Positions 8,156 through 15,382 of a DNA stretch of 44,416 nt are shown piece by piece. Origin of the DNA: CAZGBT01 sp964524025 (lineage in GTDB: Archaea > Aenigmatarchaeota > Aenigmatarchaeia > CG10238-14 > EX4484-224); contig CAZGBT010000008.1 in assembly GCA_964524025.1 (NCBI GenBank), positions 1 through 44,416 on the forward strand, in the 5' to 3' direction. Both the position numbers and the translations under genes were made by a program. The stretch's first letter is position 1. Each line of letters opens with the position of its first letter. Below the pieces are notes generated by a model that searched no databases, was not told the DNA's origin, and saw only the letters and a program-made list of their open reading frames with translations.

Positions 8156-8611
8156 ATGAATGAGAAAACCCAGCTTATTATAAGCTGTCCAAACTGTAAC
8201 ACTCCGTTAATTGTTGAAAATGGCGTTAGAAAAATTATTTGCCATGTTTGTAATAGGGAAATAGAAGTAAGTAAAGTTAGAACAGAAAGTTTTGTTTTTA
8301 ACGCTACGTTGTTAGATAAACTTGACCTTATAGATCTATCTATTTTGAAAAGATTTTACATGTGCGGAAGAGAACCTTTCGACACAATGCCTCATTGTCT
8401 TCCAATGCTGCATAAAGAATTAAAAAAAGTGGGAATCAAGCTTTGTAGAAGGGGCTTGGAATATAGGCTAAAAAAACTTGTAAAGTTAGGACTAATTAGA
8501 AAGATTGAAAGAACTAATCCTTCAATTTACGAACCTATCTACGAAATAAGAAAATTTGTAAGGAAAATTATCTTACTAGCTTTAGCTAGGGTTGGGCTAA
8601 ATAAAATTTGA
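8156..8611 (+). CDS. Zinc ribbon plus winged-helix protein, putative transcription regulator
   Basis: A 151-residue protein. The N-terminal zinc ribbon has CPNCNTPLIV and CHVCNREIEV (residues about 10-43). It is followed by a winged-helix-like region with LSILKRFYMCG, LHKELKKVGIKLCRRGLEYRLKKLVKLGLI and a short wing (SIYEPIYEI). The combination of ribbon and winged helix is common among archaeal transcription factors. DNA-binding regulator is an inference; no specific family was recognised. It is the last gene before the long AT-rich control region. Confidence 0.8.
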   Translation: MNEKTQLIISCPNCNTPLIVENGVRKIICHVCNREIEVSKVRTESFVFNATLLDKLDLIDLSILKRFYMCGREPFDTMPHCLPMLHKELKKVGIKLCRRGLEYRLKKLVKLGLIRKIERTNPSIYEPIYEIRKFVRKIILLALARVGLNKI

Positions 8612-8698
8612 AAGTAAAAGAAACTTTTTTCTATTTAGTAAGTATTATTCAAATTTAAACTCTTTATCATCTATTTCTTCTTTGTTTTAAATTGTTAG

Positions 8699-8715
8699 AT
8701 ATAACAGCGTTATAT
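8699..8715. promoter_or_regulatory. Perfect 17-bp inverted repeat, candidate operator
   Basis: ATATAAC-AGC-GTTATAT has two perfect 7-base arms around a 3-base spacer. It is too AT-rich and short for a convincing terminator hairpin. It lies in the control region between two genes for DNA-binding proteins. A dimeric regulator site is an inference. Confidence 0.4.
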
Positions 8716-8803
8716 TAATTATTTTTAACCTGCTTTTAATTCTTTTTTTCATCTAAGCTTCCAACACACTAAATAGAAATTAATTTCCACCACTCCTTTT
8801 TAT

Positions 8804-8866
8804 TTTTCCTTTGTTCACAAAAAATTTTCCACTTTTTTCAAAAAATTTTCCTTTATTCATAAAAAA
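8804..8866. repeat. Three tandem 21-bp repeats upstream of the winged-helix gene
   Basis: Units start at 8804, 8825 and 8846, exactly 21 bases apart. Each begins TTTTCC and ends in six A residues, with a T-rich centre containing TTC. Degenerate flanking copies may begin at 8783 (ATTTCC) and 8867 (TTATTC). A period of 21 bp equals two helical turns, so a protein array would bind one face. Operator or iteron-like function is an inference. Confidence 0.7.
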
Positions 8867-8887
8867 TTATTCTTTTAATGATAATTT

Positions 8888-9139
8888 ATGGCACGAGGGA
8901 GGAAGCCTATACGTCATTTGCTTAAGCCAATCTTAGTTCGTATCGTAACTAGTTCGTCGATACCACTTAGTATTAATAAAATTCAACATCTTCTCCAAAA
9001 CGAGATTAGAAACTATAAATGGAAAGTTAGTTGGAATACGGTAAAGAAATACCTTGATGAATTGGTTAACGAAGGAATTCTCTATTCAAAGAAAACGACA
9101 AAAGTTACTTATTACTGGTTTAAACCAATTCCATGGTAA
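8888..9139 (+). CDS. Small winged-helix DNA-binding protein
   Basis: An 83-residue basic protein. The core has SINKIQHLLQNEI, WNTVKKYLDELVNEGILYSK and a wing ending TTKVTYYWFKP, the pattern of a single winged helix-turn-helix with recognition helix around residues 52-65. It is the first gene of the operon with the DP1-like and PolB genes and begins 21 bases after the 21-bp tandem repeats. Autoregulation of the operon is a reasonable guess. No family was recognised beyond the fold. Confidence 0.75.
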   Translation: MARGRKPIRHLLKPILVRIVTSSSIPLSINKIQHLLQNEIRNYKWKVSWNTVKKYLDELVNEGILYSKKTTKVTYYWFKPIPW

Positions 9140-9148
9140 TATCTTTAT

Positions 9149-10132
9149 ATGGAACGTTCTGAGGTAATAAAAGAGTTTCTAAAAGCAGGTTTTCAGCTTT
9201 CACCTTCGGTGTTAGAGTACTTAGTAAAAAATGAAGAAGAAATAAAGCCATTCATAGAATACTTGGGTAGATTAAAACCAAAACCTTTAATTGTTACCAA
9301 AAAGGAGTTAATGTCTTACCTTTCCCAGGGAATCCATTTGTTAGCTTTGGATTATACTAAAAAAAAGAATGTGACTACGGAAGATGTACTTACTTATTAT
9401 AAAGAAAGGTTCGAGTTCCTTAAAAAGACACTAACAAGAAGAATTGAACTCGTGAACCTCCTTTCAATCAACAAGACAAAGAGAAGCAAAAAGTTTTCAA
9501 TTGTAGGTATTGTGAGGGAAAAAAAGGAAGATAGATTAACAATTGAGGATTTTACAGGTTCTCTTGAAGTTATTATTCCTTCTTCTTTGTCAAGACTTAT
9601 AGTAGAGGATGAGGTTATAGGAATTAGATGCATGAAAGTAGGTAACGAAATAACAATCCAACAAGTAATCTTTCCAGATATACCATTTTTAAGAGAAACA
9701 GCAAAAAAAGTTGAAGGAAAGGTTTGTGTAGCATACAGGACGTCCGAATTCAACGGATCATTACCTATCATTGGAGTTCAGATAAATTCGCCACTCTCTA
9801 TAGACTTCAAAGAAATTTGTTGGGTTGTGTTTAAAGGTCTTAGATTTTTACTTATTTTTAGTAAGGTTATTGAAAAGTATGCAAAACAATTTAAAATGGA
9901 ATTTCTCGATACTTTGGTTGTTCTTTTGAAAAAAAGGCACTTGAACCCTCTATTTAAAGGTTTTCTGTACGATAAAGATCCTTTCTTCATAAAAGAAATT
10001 CCAGACTTTTTAATCTGTTTAGTAGAGACTGGTAACTTAGAAAGAAAGAATTATAAAGGTGTTACATTGCTTACCTTACCCAAAGGTAATTTTGTAATAA
10101 TTGATCTAGCAAAAAGAACAATAATAAGTTAA
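9149..10132 (+). CDS. DP1-like DNA polymerase small subunit lacking phosphoesterase motifs
   Basis: A 327-residue protein whose N-terminal half matches the small subunit of archaeal polymerase D: VTTEDVLTYYKERFEFL (residues 75-91), KKFSIVGIVREKK (114-126), IEDFTGSLEVIIP (132-144) and DEVIGI, the linker and OB fold. DP1 proteins then carry a calcineurin-like 3'-5' exonuclease domain of roughly 250 residues or more. Here only about 140 residues follow. I find no DxH, GDxVD, GNHD or GHxH motif; a faint trace of the domain's end is YKGVTLLTL (302-310). It resembles the inactive B-subunits of eukaryotic polymerases. It is 9 bases after the winged-helix gene and 19 before polB. A degenerate second copy of DP1 is the alternative. 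Confidence 0.82.
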   Translation: MERSEVIKEFLKAGFQLSPSVLEYLVKNEEEIKPFIEYLGRLKPKPLIVTKKELMSYLSQGIHLLALDYTKKKNVTTEDVLTYYKERFEFLKKTLTRRIELVNLLSINKTKRSKKFSIVGIVREKKEDRLTIEDFTGSLEVIIPSSLSRLIVEDEVIGIRCMKVGNEITIQQVIFPDIPFLRETAKKVEGKVCVAYRTSEFNGSLPIIGVQINSPLSIDFKEICWVVFKGLRFLLIFSKVIEKYAKQFKMEFLDTLVVLLKKRHLNPLFKGFLYDKDPFFIKEIPDFLICLVETGNLERKNYKGVTLLTLPKGNFVIIDLAKRTIIS

Positions 10133-10151
10133 GAAAGAATTAGCTATTAGT

Positions 10152-12845
10152 ATGGAGATTTCCATCCAAGTTTTAGATGTAGATTACGTGCCATTGAATG
10201 GTGAACCTTTAGTAAGAATTTTTGGGAAAGACAAAAATGGCAGAAGTGTTTGTGCTTTTTATAAAGGTTTTTTGCCTTACTTTTACATATTACCTAAAAA
10301 AGATAAGGAAACTTTAAAAAACAAGCTGGTGAAAGAATTTAAAAATCTGATAGTAAATATCGAAGAAGTAGAAAAATTTGACCCGATTGGATTTTCTAAG
10401 AAAAAGAAAAAATTCCTCAAGATTACCTTAGCAAACCCGGCAAAAGTGCCTACCGTTAGGGATTATTTGCTTGAAAACAAGTTGATAGAAAAAGCTTACG
10501 AGGCAGATATTTTGTTTAAATACAGATTCATGGCAGATTTTGGAATTTTTGGGATGAGATGCTACACGATAAAGGGTGTGGCCACTCCAACTAATACAGT
10601 AAAAACACAGATAACGGTTTATATAGAGGATATAAAAGAAGTTAAGGAATTTTGGCCGCTTCATAAATACCTAAGTATCGATATAGAAGTAGCAGCTGGT
10701 GGTTTGCCTGATCCGAAGAAACACCCTATTGCAATAATAAGCTTAGCATTTAATCCACCCTATAGAGGAAAGAAAAATCTTTTGCTTATCTCAAAAAGGG
10801 CTAAAGGGCTTCCAAAAAATTGTTTAAGTTTTGCATCAGAAAAGGAAATGCTAAGCAAGTTGCTTAATATAATAGAGGAATACGATCCAGATTTCATAGT
10901 TGGATATAACATAAACGATTTTGACCTACCTTACATACTGGAAAGGCTTAGAATTAATAATCTACCCAGGAATTTAGGGAGATGTAAAGAAAAAAGGGCT
11001 ATCTGCAAGAAGATTGGAAATAAAAGAGTCCCTACGGTTACTGGAAGAATTGTGGTAGATGTTTTTAATATAATAAAAGAGGCTGCATCTAAGGGTGTAT
11101 TCCGTTTTAAAAGGTATGGCCTTGGCGATGTTTCTAAAGAGCTCTTAGGAGAAGGAAAAGTCGATATAACTCATAGTGAAATAACAAAATATTGGAATGG
11201 AGGGGAAAGAGAATTTAAGAAGTTATTAGAATATGCAAAAAAAGATTCAGAACTTACTTTAAGACTTTTGCTCGAAAAGAATCTTTTGGATAAGTTTATA
11301 GAATTATCAAAAGTTTCTGGTTTGTTGCTCCAAGACGTTCTCGAATCTGGTGAAAGCGCAAGAATAGAGAATTTATTATTAAGGGAGTTTAATAAGCATG
11401 ATTTTTTACTTCCAGCTAAGCCAACCAAAGAAGAAGTCTTAAAAAGGAAAGAAGAAAGAGAAGCAAAAGGATTAAAGGGGGGACTTGTTTTAGAACCCAA
11501 GGTTGGTTTACATACAGAAGGAATCATATACTTGGACTTCGAGGCTATGTATCCATCTATTTTTATATCCTATAATATTTGCCCAACAACACTGGTTAAG
11601 GGAGATATAGCTTTGGAAACTATCGAAACACCCTCAGGAGCGAAATTTGTTTCAAAAAAGATTAGGGAAGGAATTATCCCTAGAATTTTGAGAAGCCTAA
11701 TTGAAGAAAGAAGGAGGATTAAGAAAAAGCTTAAAGAGGAGAAAGACGAGGAAAAAAGAAGGATTTTGGATGCGAAACAGCTGGCTTTAAAATATATGGC
11801 AAATGCATTTTATGGCTATACAGGCTATCTAAGAGCGAGACTTTATTTGCTAGAAATAGCAAATGCAATAACAAGTTGTGGTAGATATTTGATAAGTAGA
11901 ACAAAAGAAATAGTCGAAACAGATAAAAGGTTTAAAGTGATATATGGAGACACGGATTCTATTTTTGTTAAAACAAAAGAAAAGGATTTAGAAAAGTTGC
12001 TAGCTATAGGGAAGGAATTAGAGCAAAGGATTAATAAGCAATTAAAAGGGATAGTAAGGATGAAGATAGAAAGCATTTTTACCTCACTTTTAATTCTTTC
12101 TAAAAAAAGGTATGCTGGCTTAAGTTATGAGAAAATTGGTGATGAATGGAGAGAGAAAATTGTGATGAAAGGGATTGAAACTGTAAGGCGGGATTGGTGC
12201 GAACTAACAAGTAAAACTTTGGAAAAAACTCTTGAAATCTTGTTAAGAGAGAGGAACATAGAAAAGGCATTTAAGTTTGTAAAGGATATTCTAAGAAAAT
12301 TAAGTGAGGGGAAAGTTTCTCTTAAGGATTTAGTGATAACTAAAACACTTTCTAAACCAATTAATGAATATAAGGGAATGCAGCCCCACGTTGAACTTAT
12401 TAAAAAATTAGTGAAAAGATCGCCAGACAAGGTTCCTGGTATAGGTGATAGGATTGGTTACGTAATCGTTCAAGGACCAGGTTTGGTTTCGAAGAGAGCC
12501 GAAGATCCAGATTATGTTAAAGAGAAAGGCTTAAAAATAGATTCAAAATACTACATAGAAAGTCAATTGTTACCACCTCTTGAGAGAATTTTCGAGGCTT
12601 TGGGTATAAAGAGATCCCAATTACTTGGTGTAGGCAAACAATTACTGATCAAAGAGATAGTAAAGGGTATGGCTAGTAAAAAAATTGTTATAGAAGAAGT
12701 TTTAGAAGGCTTTGAAGGCTTTTCATGCAGCCGTTGCGGTAAATTTTATAGAAGACCTCCACTCAATGGAAGATGCGAAGTCTGTAATTCGCCAGTTTAC
12801 TTTTTCTTCAACGGCTCTTTAGGTAAAAAAGTTGTGGTTAGCTGA
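10152..12845 (+). CDS. polB: Family B DNA polymerase with C-terminal zinc module
   Basis: A replicative-type polymerase of 897 residues, about 100 longer than typical archaeal PolB. Exonuclease motifs are intact: Exo I SIDIE (D176, E178), Exo II N253-x3-FD258 and Exo III YAKKD (361-365). Polymerase motif A is LDFEAMYPSI (D462), motif B is KYMANAFYG (547-555, with Ala where Ser is usual), motif C is YGDTDS (598-603) and KKRY is at 651-654. The C-terminus adds C859-x2-C862 and C875-x2-C878 around FYRRPPLNGR. This resembles the last zinc module of polymerase D large subunit and eukaryotic C-terminal Cys modules. Its neighbour is the DP1-like small subunit. Confidence 0.95.
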   Translation: MEISIQVLDVDYVPLNGEPLVRIFGKDKNGRSVCAFYKGFLPYFYILPKKDKETLKNKLVKEFKNLIVNIEEVEKFDPIGFSKKKKKFLKITLANPAKVPTVRDYLLENKLIEKAYEADILFKYRFMADFGIFGMRCYTIKGVATPTNTVKTQITVYIEDIKEVKEFWPLHKYLSIDIEVAAGGLPDPKKHPIAIISLAFNPPYRGKKNLLLISKRAKGLPKNCLSFASEKEMLSKLLNIIEEYDPDFIVGYNINDFDLPYILERLRINNLPRNLGRCKEKRAICKKIGNKRVPTVTGRIVVDVFNIIKEAASKGVFRFKRYGLGDVSKELLGEGKVDITHSEITKYWNGGEREFKKLLEYAKKDSELTLRLLLEKNLLDKFIELSKVSGLLLQDVLESGESARIENLLLREFNKHDFLLPAKPTKEEVLKRKEEREAKGLKGGLVLEPKVGLHTEGIIYLDFEAMYPSIFISYNICPTTLVKGDIALETIETPSGAKFVSKKIREGIIPRILRSLIEERRRIKKKLKEEKDEEKRRILDAKQLALKYMANAFYGYTGYLRARLYLLEIANAITSCGRYLISRTKEIVETDKRFKVIYGDTDSIFVKTKEKDLEKLLAIGKELEQRINKQLKGIVRMKIESIFTSLLILSKKRYAGLSYEKIGDEWREKIVMKGIETVRRDWCELTSKTLEKTLEILLRERNIEKAFKFVKDILRKLSEGKVSLKDLVITKTLSKPINEYKGMQPHVELIKKLVKRSPDKVPGIGDRIGYVIVQGPGLVSKRAEDPDYVKEKGLKIDSKYYIESQLLPPLERIFEALGIKRSQLLGVGKQLLIKEIVKGMASKKIVIEEVLEGFEGFSCSRCGKFYRRPPLNGRCEVCNSPVYFFFNGSLGKKVVVS

Positions 12846-14229
12846 AATATTTTTTAACTAAGAACGATAAGAATAGGGAAAGAGAAAAAATGAAGGAAAG
12901 TTTGGAAAATGAGTAAAGTAGCATTGGGATAGCTAGAAAAATATATTTTTTCTTGCATTTTTCCATGAAAATTAGTAAAATTGGCGAAGCACTCACTACT
13001 ACTAAAAATAAAATATCCATCGGTAGGTTTAAGGATGCATAATTTGCTATAAGCGAAACATCTAATGCAAATAGTATAAGCAAATAATATTCTTTTTTTA
13101 TGAAGAAAGGAAGCACAAAGGCTGGAAGAATTATAAGAAGTAACCAATAATTTCCATTTATCTCTTTTACTCCTTGAATTTCAGCGAAAATAGGTTTGGT
13201 TTTTAGAGCTATTTCTAGTTGGTATAATTTTCTAAAAGCACTCTTATAATCTTTCTCAAATCCAATTACATTTAATATTTCAATTTTTTCCAACCCTACT
13301 TCAAATGGTATTAATAAGGAACTTATCGTTTCGTTATTAAATCTATAAACTAACCTCCCTTCGTATATTACTCTCTTTCCTATAAGTCTCGTTTTTACAC
13401 CCCTCAATATATTTTTGAGTCTTTTTTCCGACTCGTTAGAAATCCTTAAAGGAATGGAAAATCTATAGATGCCATTAACTTTCCTAATTTCTTTTAAATT
13501 TGAAAAAACTTTGACGATATCTTTATTGGTTAAAAATTTTTCCTCTACTACTACAGAATAATTAGTTACGTTGATAAACTTAATAAGGACATCATCTAGA
13601 TAGAAGCTATCAACTTTTGTCGAGTTGAAAAATACTGTAAGATTATTTACAGAAAAATTAACTTCTTTATTTCCAATTTTCAGTTCAAAAGAGTTATTTA
13701 TAACTGGAATTTCTTGCAGAATAAGTCCTTCAAATTTTCCATTAGCCAACAACGTCTTTAAGTCTGAAATGTCTATGTATAAAGGAATTTCTAAGCAGCT
13801 TGAGTTTTTACTTTTGTTTAGAATCTTTAATGGAAAGTTGGATAGTTTGATCCTCTCTTCAAGGCTGCTTATATCTTTTGTTTTAATGCAAACTATTCTG
13901 TAGCCTCCGATCCTTCCTGAAAACTTAATAAAGCTGCTTTTTTTCGTCGAAACTTTTACTCCTAAATTTCCATCGCTAGGAGCGACGCAACCAGCTGGCT
14001 TACCATTAACTACCATAGAGACATATTCGCCTTTTTTAATATCTTTTATGGCAGCATAGAAATCCTGTGGAGTTCTAACTAAACTTCCTCTTACTTGTGT
14101 TATTATGCCACTCTTAAAATTGCAAGTAGGATTTGTTACCTCCGTTACTATTACTTTGCTTGTCTGGAGTAAAGAGAATAGTGGGATAAGTAATGGGATT
14201 AGTAAAAAAAGGTAAATAAGTTTTCTCAT
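12838..14229 (-). CDS. Divergent SecD-like membrane protein
   Basis: A 463-residue protein. An N-terminal hydrophobic anchor (residues 4-23) precedes a long exported domain. About five membrane segments crowd the C-terminus (from about 361). Early residues look PDZ-like (RTPQDFYAAIKDIKKGEYVS) and are followed by GNLGVKV and IKFSGRIGGYRIVCIKT. These parallel the region around the conserved glycine motif of archaeal SecD. The C-terminal SLNLPMDILFLVVVSASPI could correspond to the SecD membrane signature but has lost its key residues. SecD aids late protein export with SecF, which is not in this window. The call is tentative; a diverged or specialised SecD is the best guess. Its end overlaps polB by 8 bases, tail to tail. 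Confidence 0.5.
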   Translation of the reverse strand: MRKLIYLFLLIPLLIPLFSLLQTSKVIVTEVTNPTCNFKSGIITQVRGSLVRTPQDFYAAIKDIKKGEYVSMVVNGKPAGCVAPSDGNLGVKVSTKKSSFIKFSGRIGGYRIVCIKTKDISSLEERIKLSNFPLKILNKSKNSSCLEIPLYIDISDLKTLLANGKFEGLILQEIPVINNSFELKIGNKEVNFSVNNLTVFFNSTKVDSFYLDDVLIKFINVTNYSVVVEEKFLTNKDIVKVFSNLKEIRKVNGIYRFSIPLRISNESEKRLKNILRGVKTRLIGKRVIYEGRLVYRFNNETISSLLIPFEVGLEKIEILNVIGFEKDYKSAFRKLYQLEIALKTKPIFAEIQGVKEINGNYWLLLIILPAFVLPFFIKKEYYLLILFALDVSLIANYASLNLPMDILFLVVVSASPILLIFMEKCKKKYIFLAIPMLLYSFSKLSFIFSLSLFLSFLVKKYFS

Positions 14230-14260
14230 TTTTATCTATTAAAATTAGAATCGAATATTA

Positions 14261-15382
14261 ATGAAAAATAAACCCATTTCTTTATCCAGGAAAACTTTTG
14301 CAGTAATTTTTATAGGCAAGTATGATTTCAAAGAGAAGAAAGGTGGGATTGAATACTTCTCTTCCCAACTTTTTAAGAAATTTAAAGATAAAATGTTTTT
14401 CATCTTTCTATCGAAGAAGAAAATAGAGGGCAAGAGCTATCTCAATTTAATGGTTCCGTTTGAGTTTTTAGAGGCCCCTTTTGCTGTACTTCCTTTCAAA
14501 CTTCTTTTGAAAGTAAAAATTATTCATATAAATCTTCCCAACCCATTCTTAGAAGCTCAACTTTTACTCTATTGGATTTGTAAGAGTAAAAAACAAAAAT
14601 TGATAGTTACATACCATGCTGACATACCTTATTATACAATGTTTCACAAGATTTTAGATTTAGTTAGGTTTGCTTGGTTATTTCCTCTCTTAGCACTTTC
14701 GGATTTAATAATAACAACAAGTTATGCATATGCTAAAACATCGTTTGTGCTAAGGAGGTTCGAAAGAAAAATTCTTATAATACCACTGGGTGTCGAATTG
14801 CCAAAATACGCTTCTTTTAAAAGAAAAGGAAAGTTGAAAAAACTACTTTTTATAGGCAGACTCTGCAAATATAAAGGTCTAGAATATCTTATCAGGGCTT
14901 GTAAATTAATCGAGAAGGAAGACTTTTTGCTTCAAATAGCAGGGACAGGACCTTTATTTAAGGAGTTGACAAAGCTTGTGAGAAGATTAGGACTTGAAAA
15001 GAGAGTTAAATTTTTGGGAGAAGTTTCAGAAAAAATGAAGAGAAAAATCTTAAAAGAAAGTGATATTTTTATTTTACCAAGCATAAACAGAGGGGAGGCT
15101 TTCGGTCTAGCTGCTCTTGAAGCTATGGCTTATGGAATACCAATTATATCAACAAACATAAGAGGTTCTGGCATTACAATTCTCAATTTGCACGGAAAGA
15201 CCGGTTATGTTGTAGAGCCTAAAGATTATAAAAAATTAGCTTTTTATTTAAAGAAACTTTTAAGGAACGAGAGTTTAAGGAAAAGATTAGGAAGAAATGC
15301 TAGAAAGAGAGCTTTTTTGTTTTCTTCTGATAAGATGATAGAAAGTTATAGGAGAGTTTATAGCCAATTTCTTAAAAGTTAA
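14261..15382 (+). CDS. Glycosyltransferase family 4 (GT-B fold)
   Basis: A 373-residue cytoplasmic or membrane-associated glycosyltransferase. The C-terminal donor domain shows IIPLGVE, KLLFIGRLCKYKGLEYLIRA, LLQIAGTGPL, VKFLGEVS and the nucleotide-sugar motif GEAFGLAALEAMAYG (near 279-293) with the E-x7-E pair. The N-terminal half carries an acceptor-domain HADIP segment. The sugar and acceptor cannot be told from sequence. It lies in an island with a GT39-type enzyme and AglB, so assembly of the N-glycan lipid donor is likely. It overlaps the convergent GT39-type gene by 11 bases. Confidence 0.9.
   Translation: MKNKPISLSRKTFAVIFIGKYDFKEKKGGIEYFSSQLFKKFKDKMFFIFLSKKKIEGKSYLNLMVPFEFLEAPFAVLPFKLLLKVKIIHINLPNPFLEAQLLLYWICKSKKQKLIVTYHADIPYYTMFHKILDLVRFAWLFPLLALSDLIITTSYAYAKTSFVLRRFERKILIIPLGVELPKYASFKRKGKLKKLLFIGRLCKYKGLEYLIRACKLIEKEDFLLQIAGTGPLFKELTKLVRRLGLEKRVKFLGEVSEKMKRKILKESDIFILPSINRGEAFGLAALEAMAYGIPIISTNIRGSGITILNLHGKTGYVVEPKDYKKLAFYLKKLLRNESLRKRLGRNARKRAFLFSSDKMIESYRRVYSQFLKS

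Larger units (their letters stand above)
8612..8887. other. AT-rich intergenic control region before the polymerase operon
   Basis: About 276 bases without a credible gene on either strand. It holds a 17-bp palindrome (8699-8715), long T-rich runs and three 21-bp tandem repeats (8804-8866) that end 21 bases before the winged-helix start codon. It is the longest non-coding stretch in this window and lies directly upstream of the winged-helix/DP1-like/PolB operon. Confidence 0.75.

Noticed and set aside
8804..8866. CRISPR-like array
   Set aside because: The 21-bp units are directly abutting with no spacers, and no cas genes are nearby.
11171..11527. Open frame antisense to polB
   Set aside because: Ser/Phe/Leu-rich shadow of an AT-rich gene; the plus-strand polymerase with intact motifs explains the region.
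12854..13147. Second minus-strand frame inside the SecD-like gene
   Set aside because: Out-of-frame shadow; the 463-residue frame has signal anchor and membrane segments and covers the same DNA.
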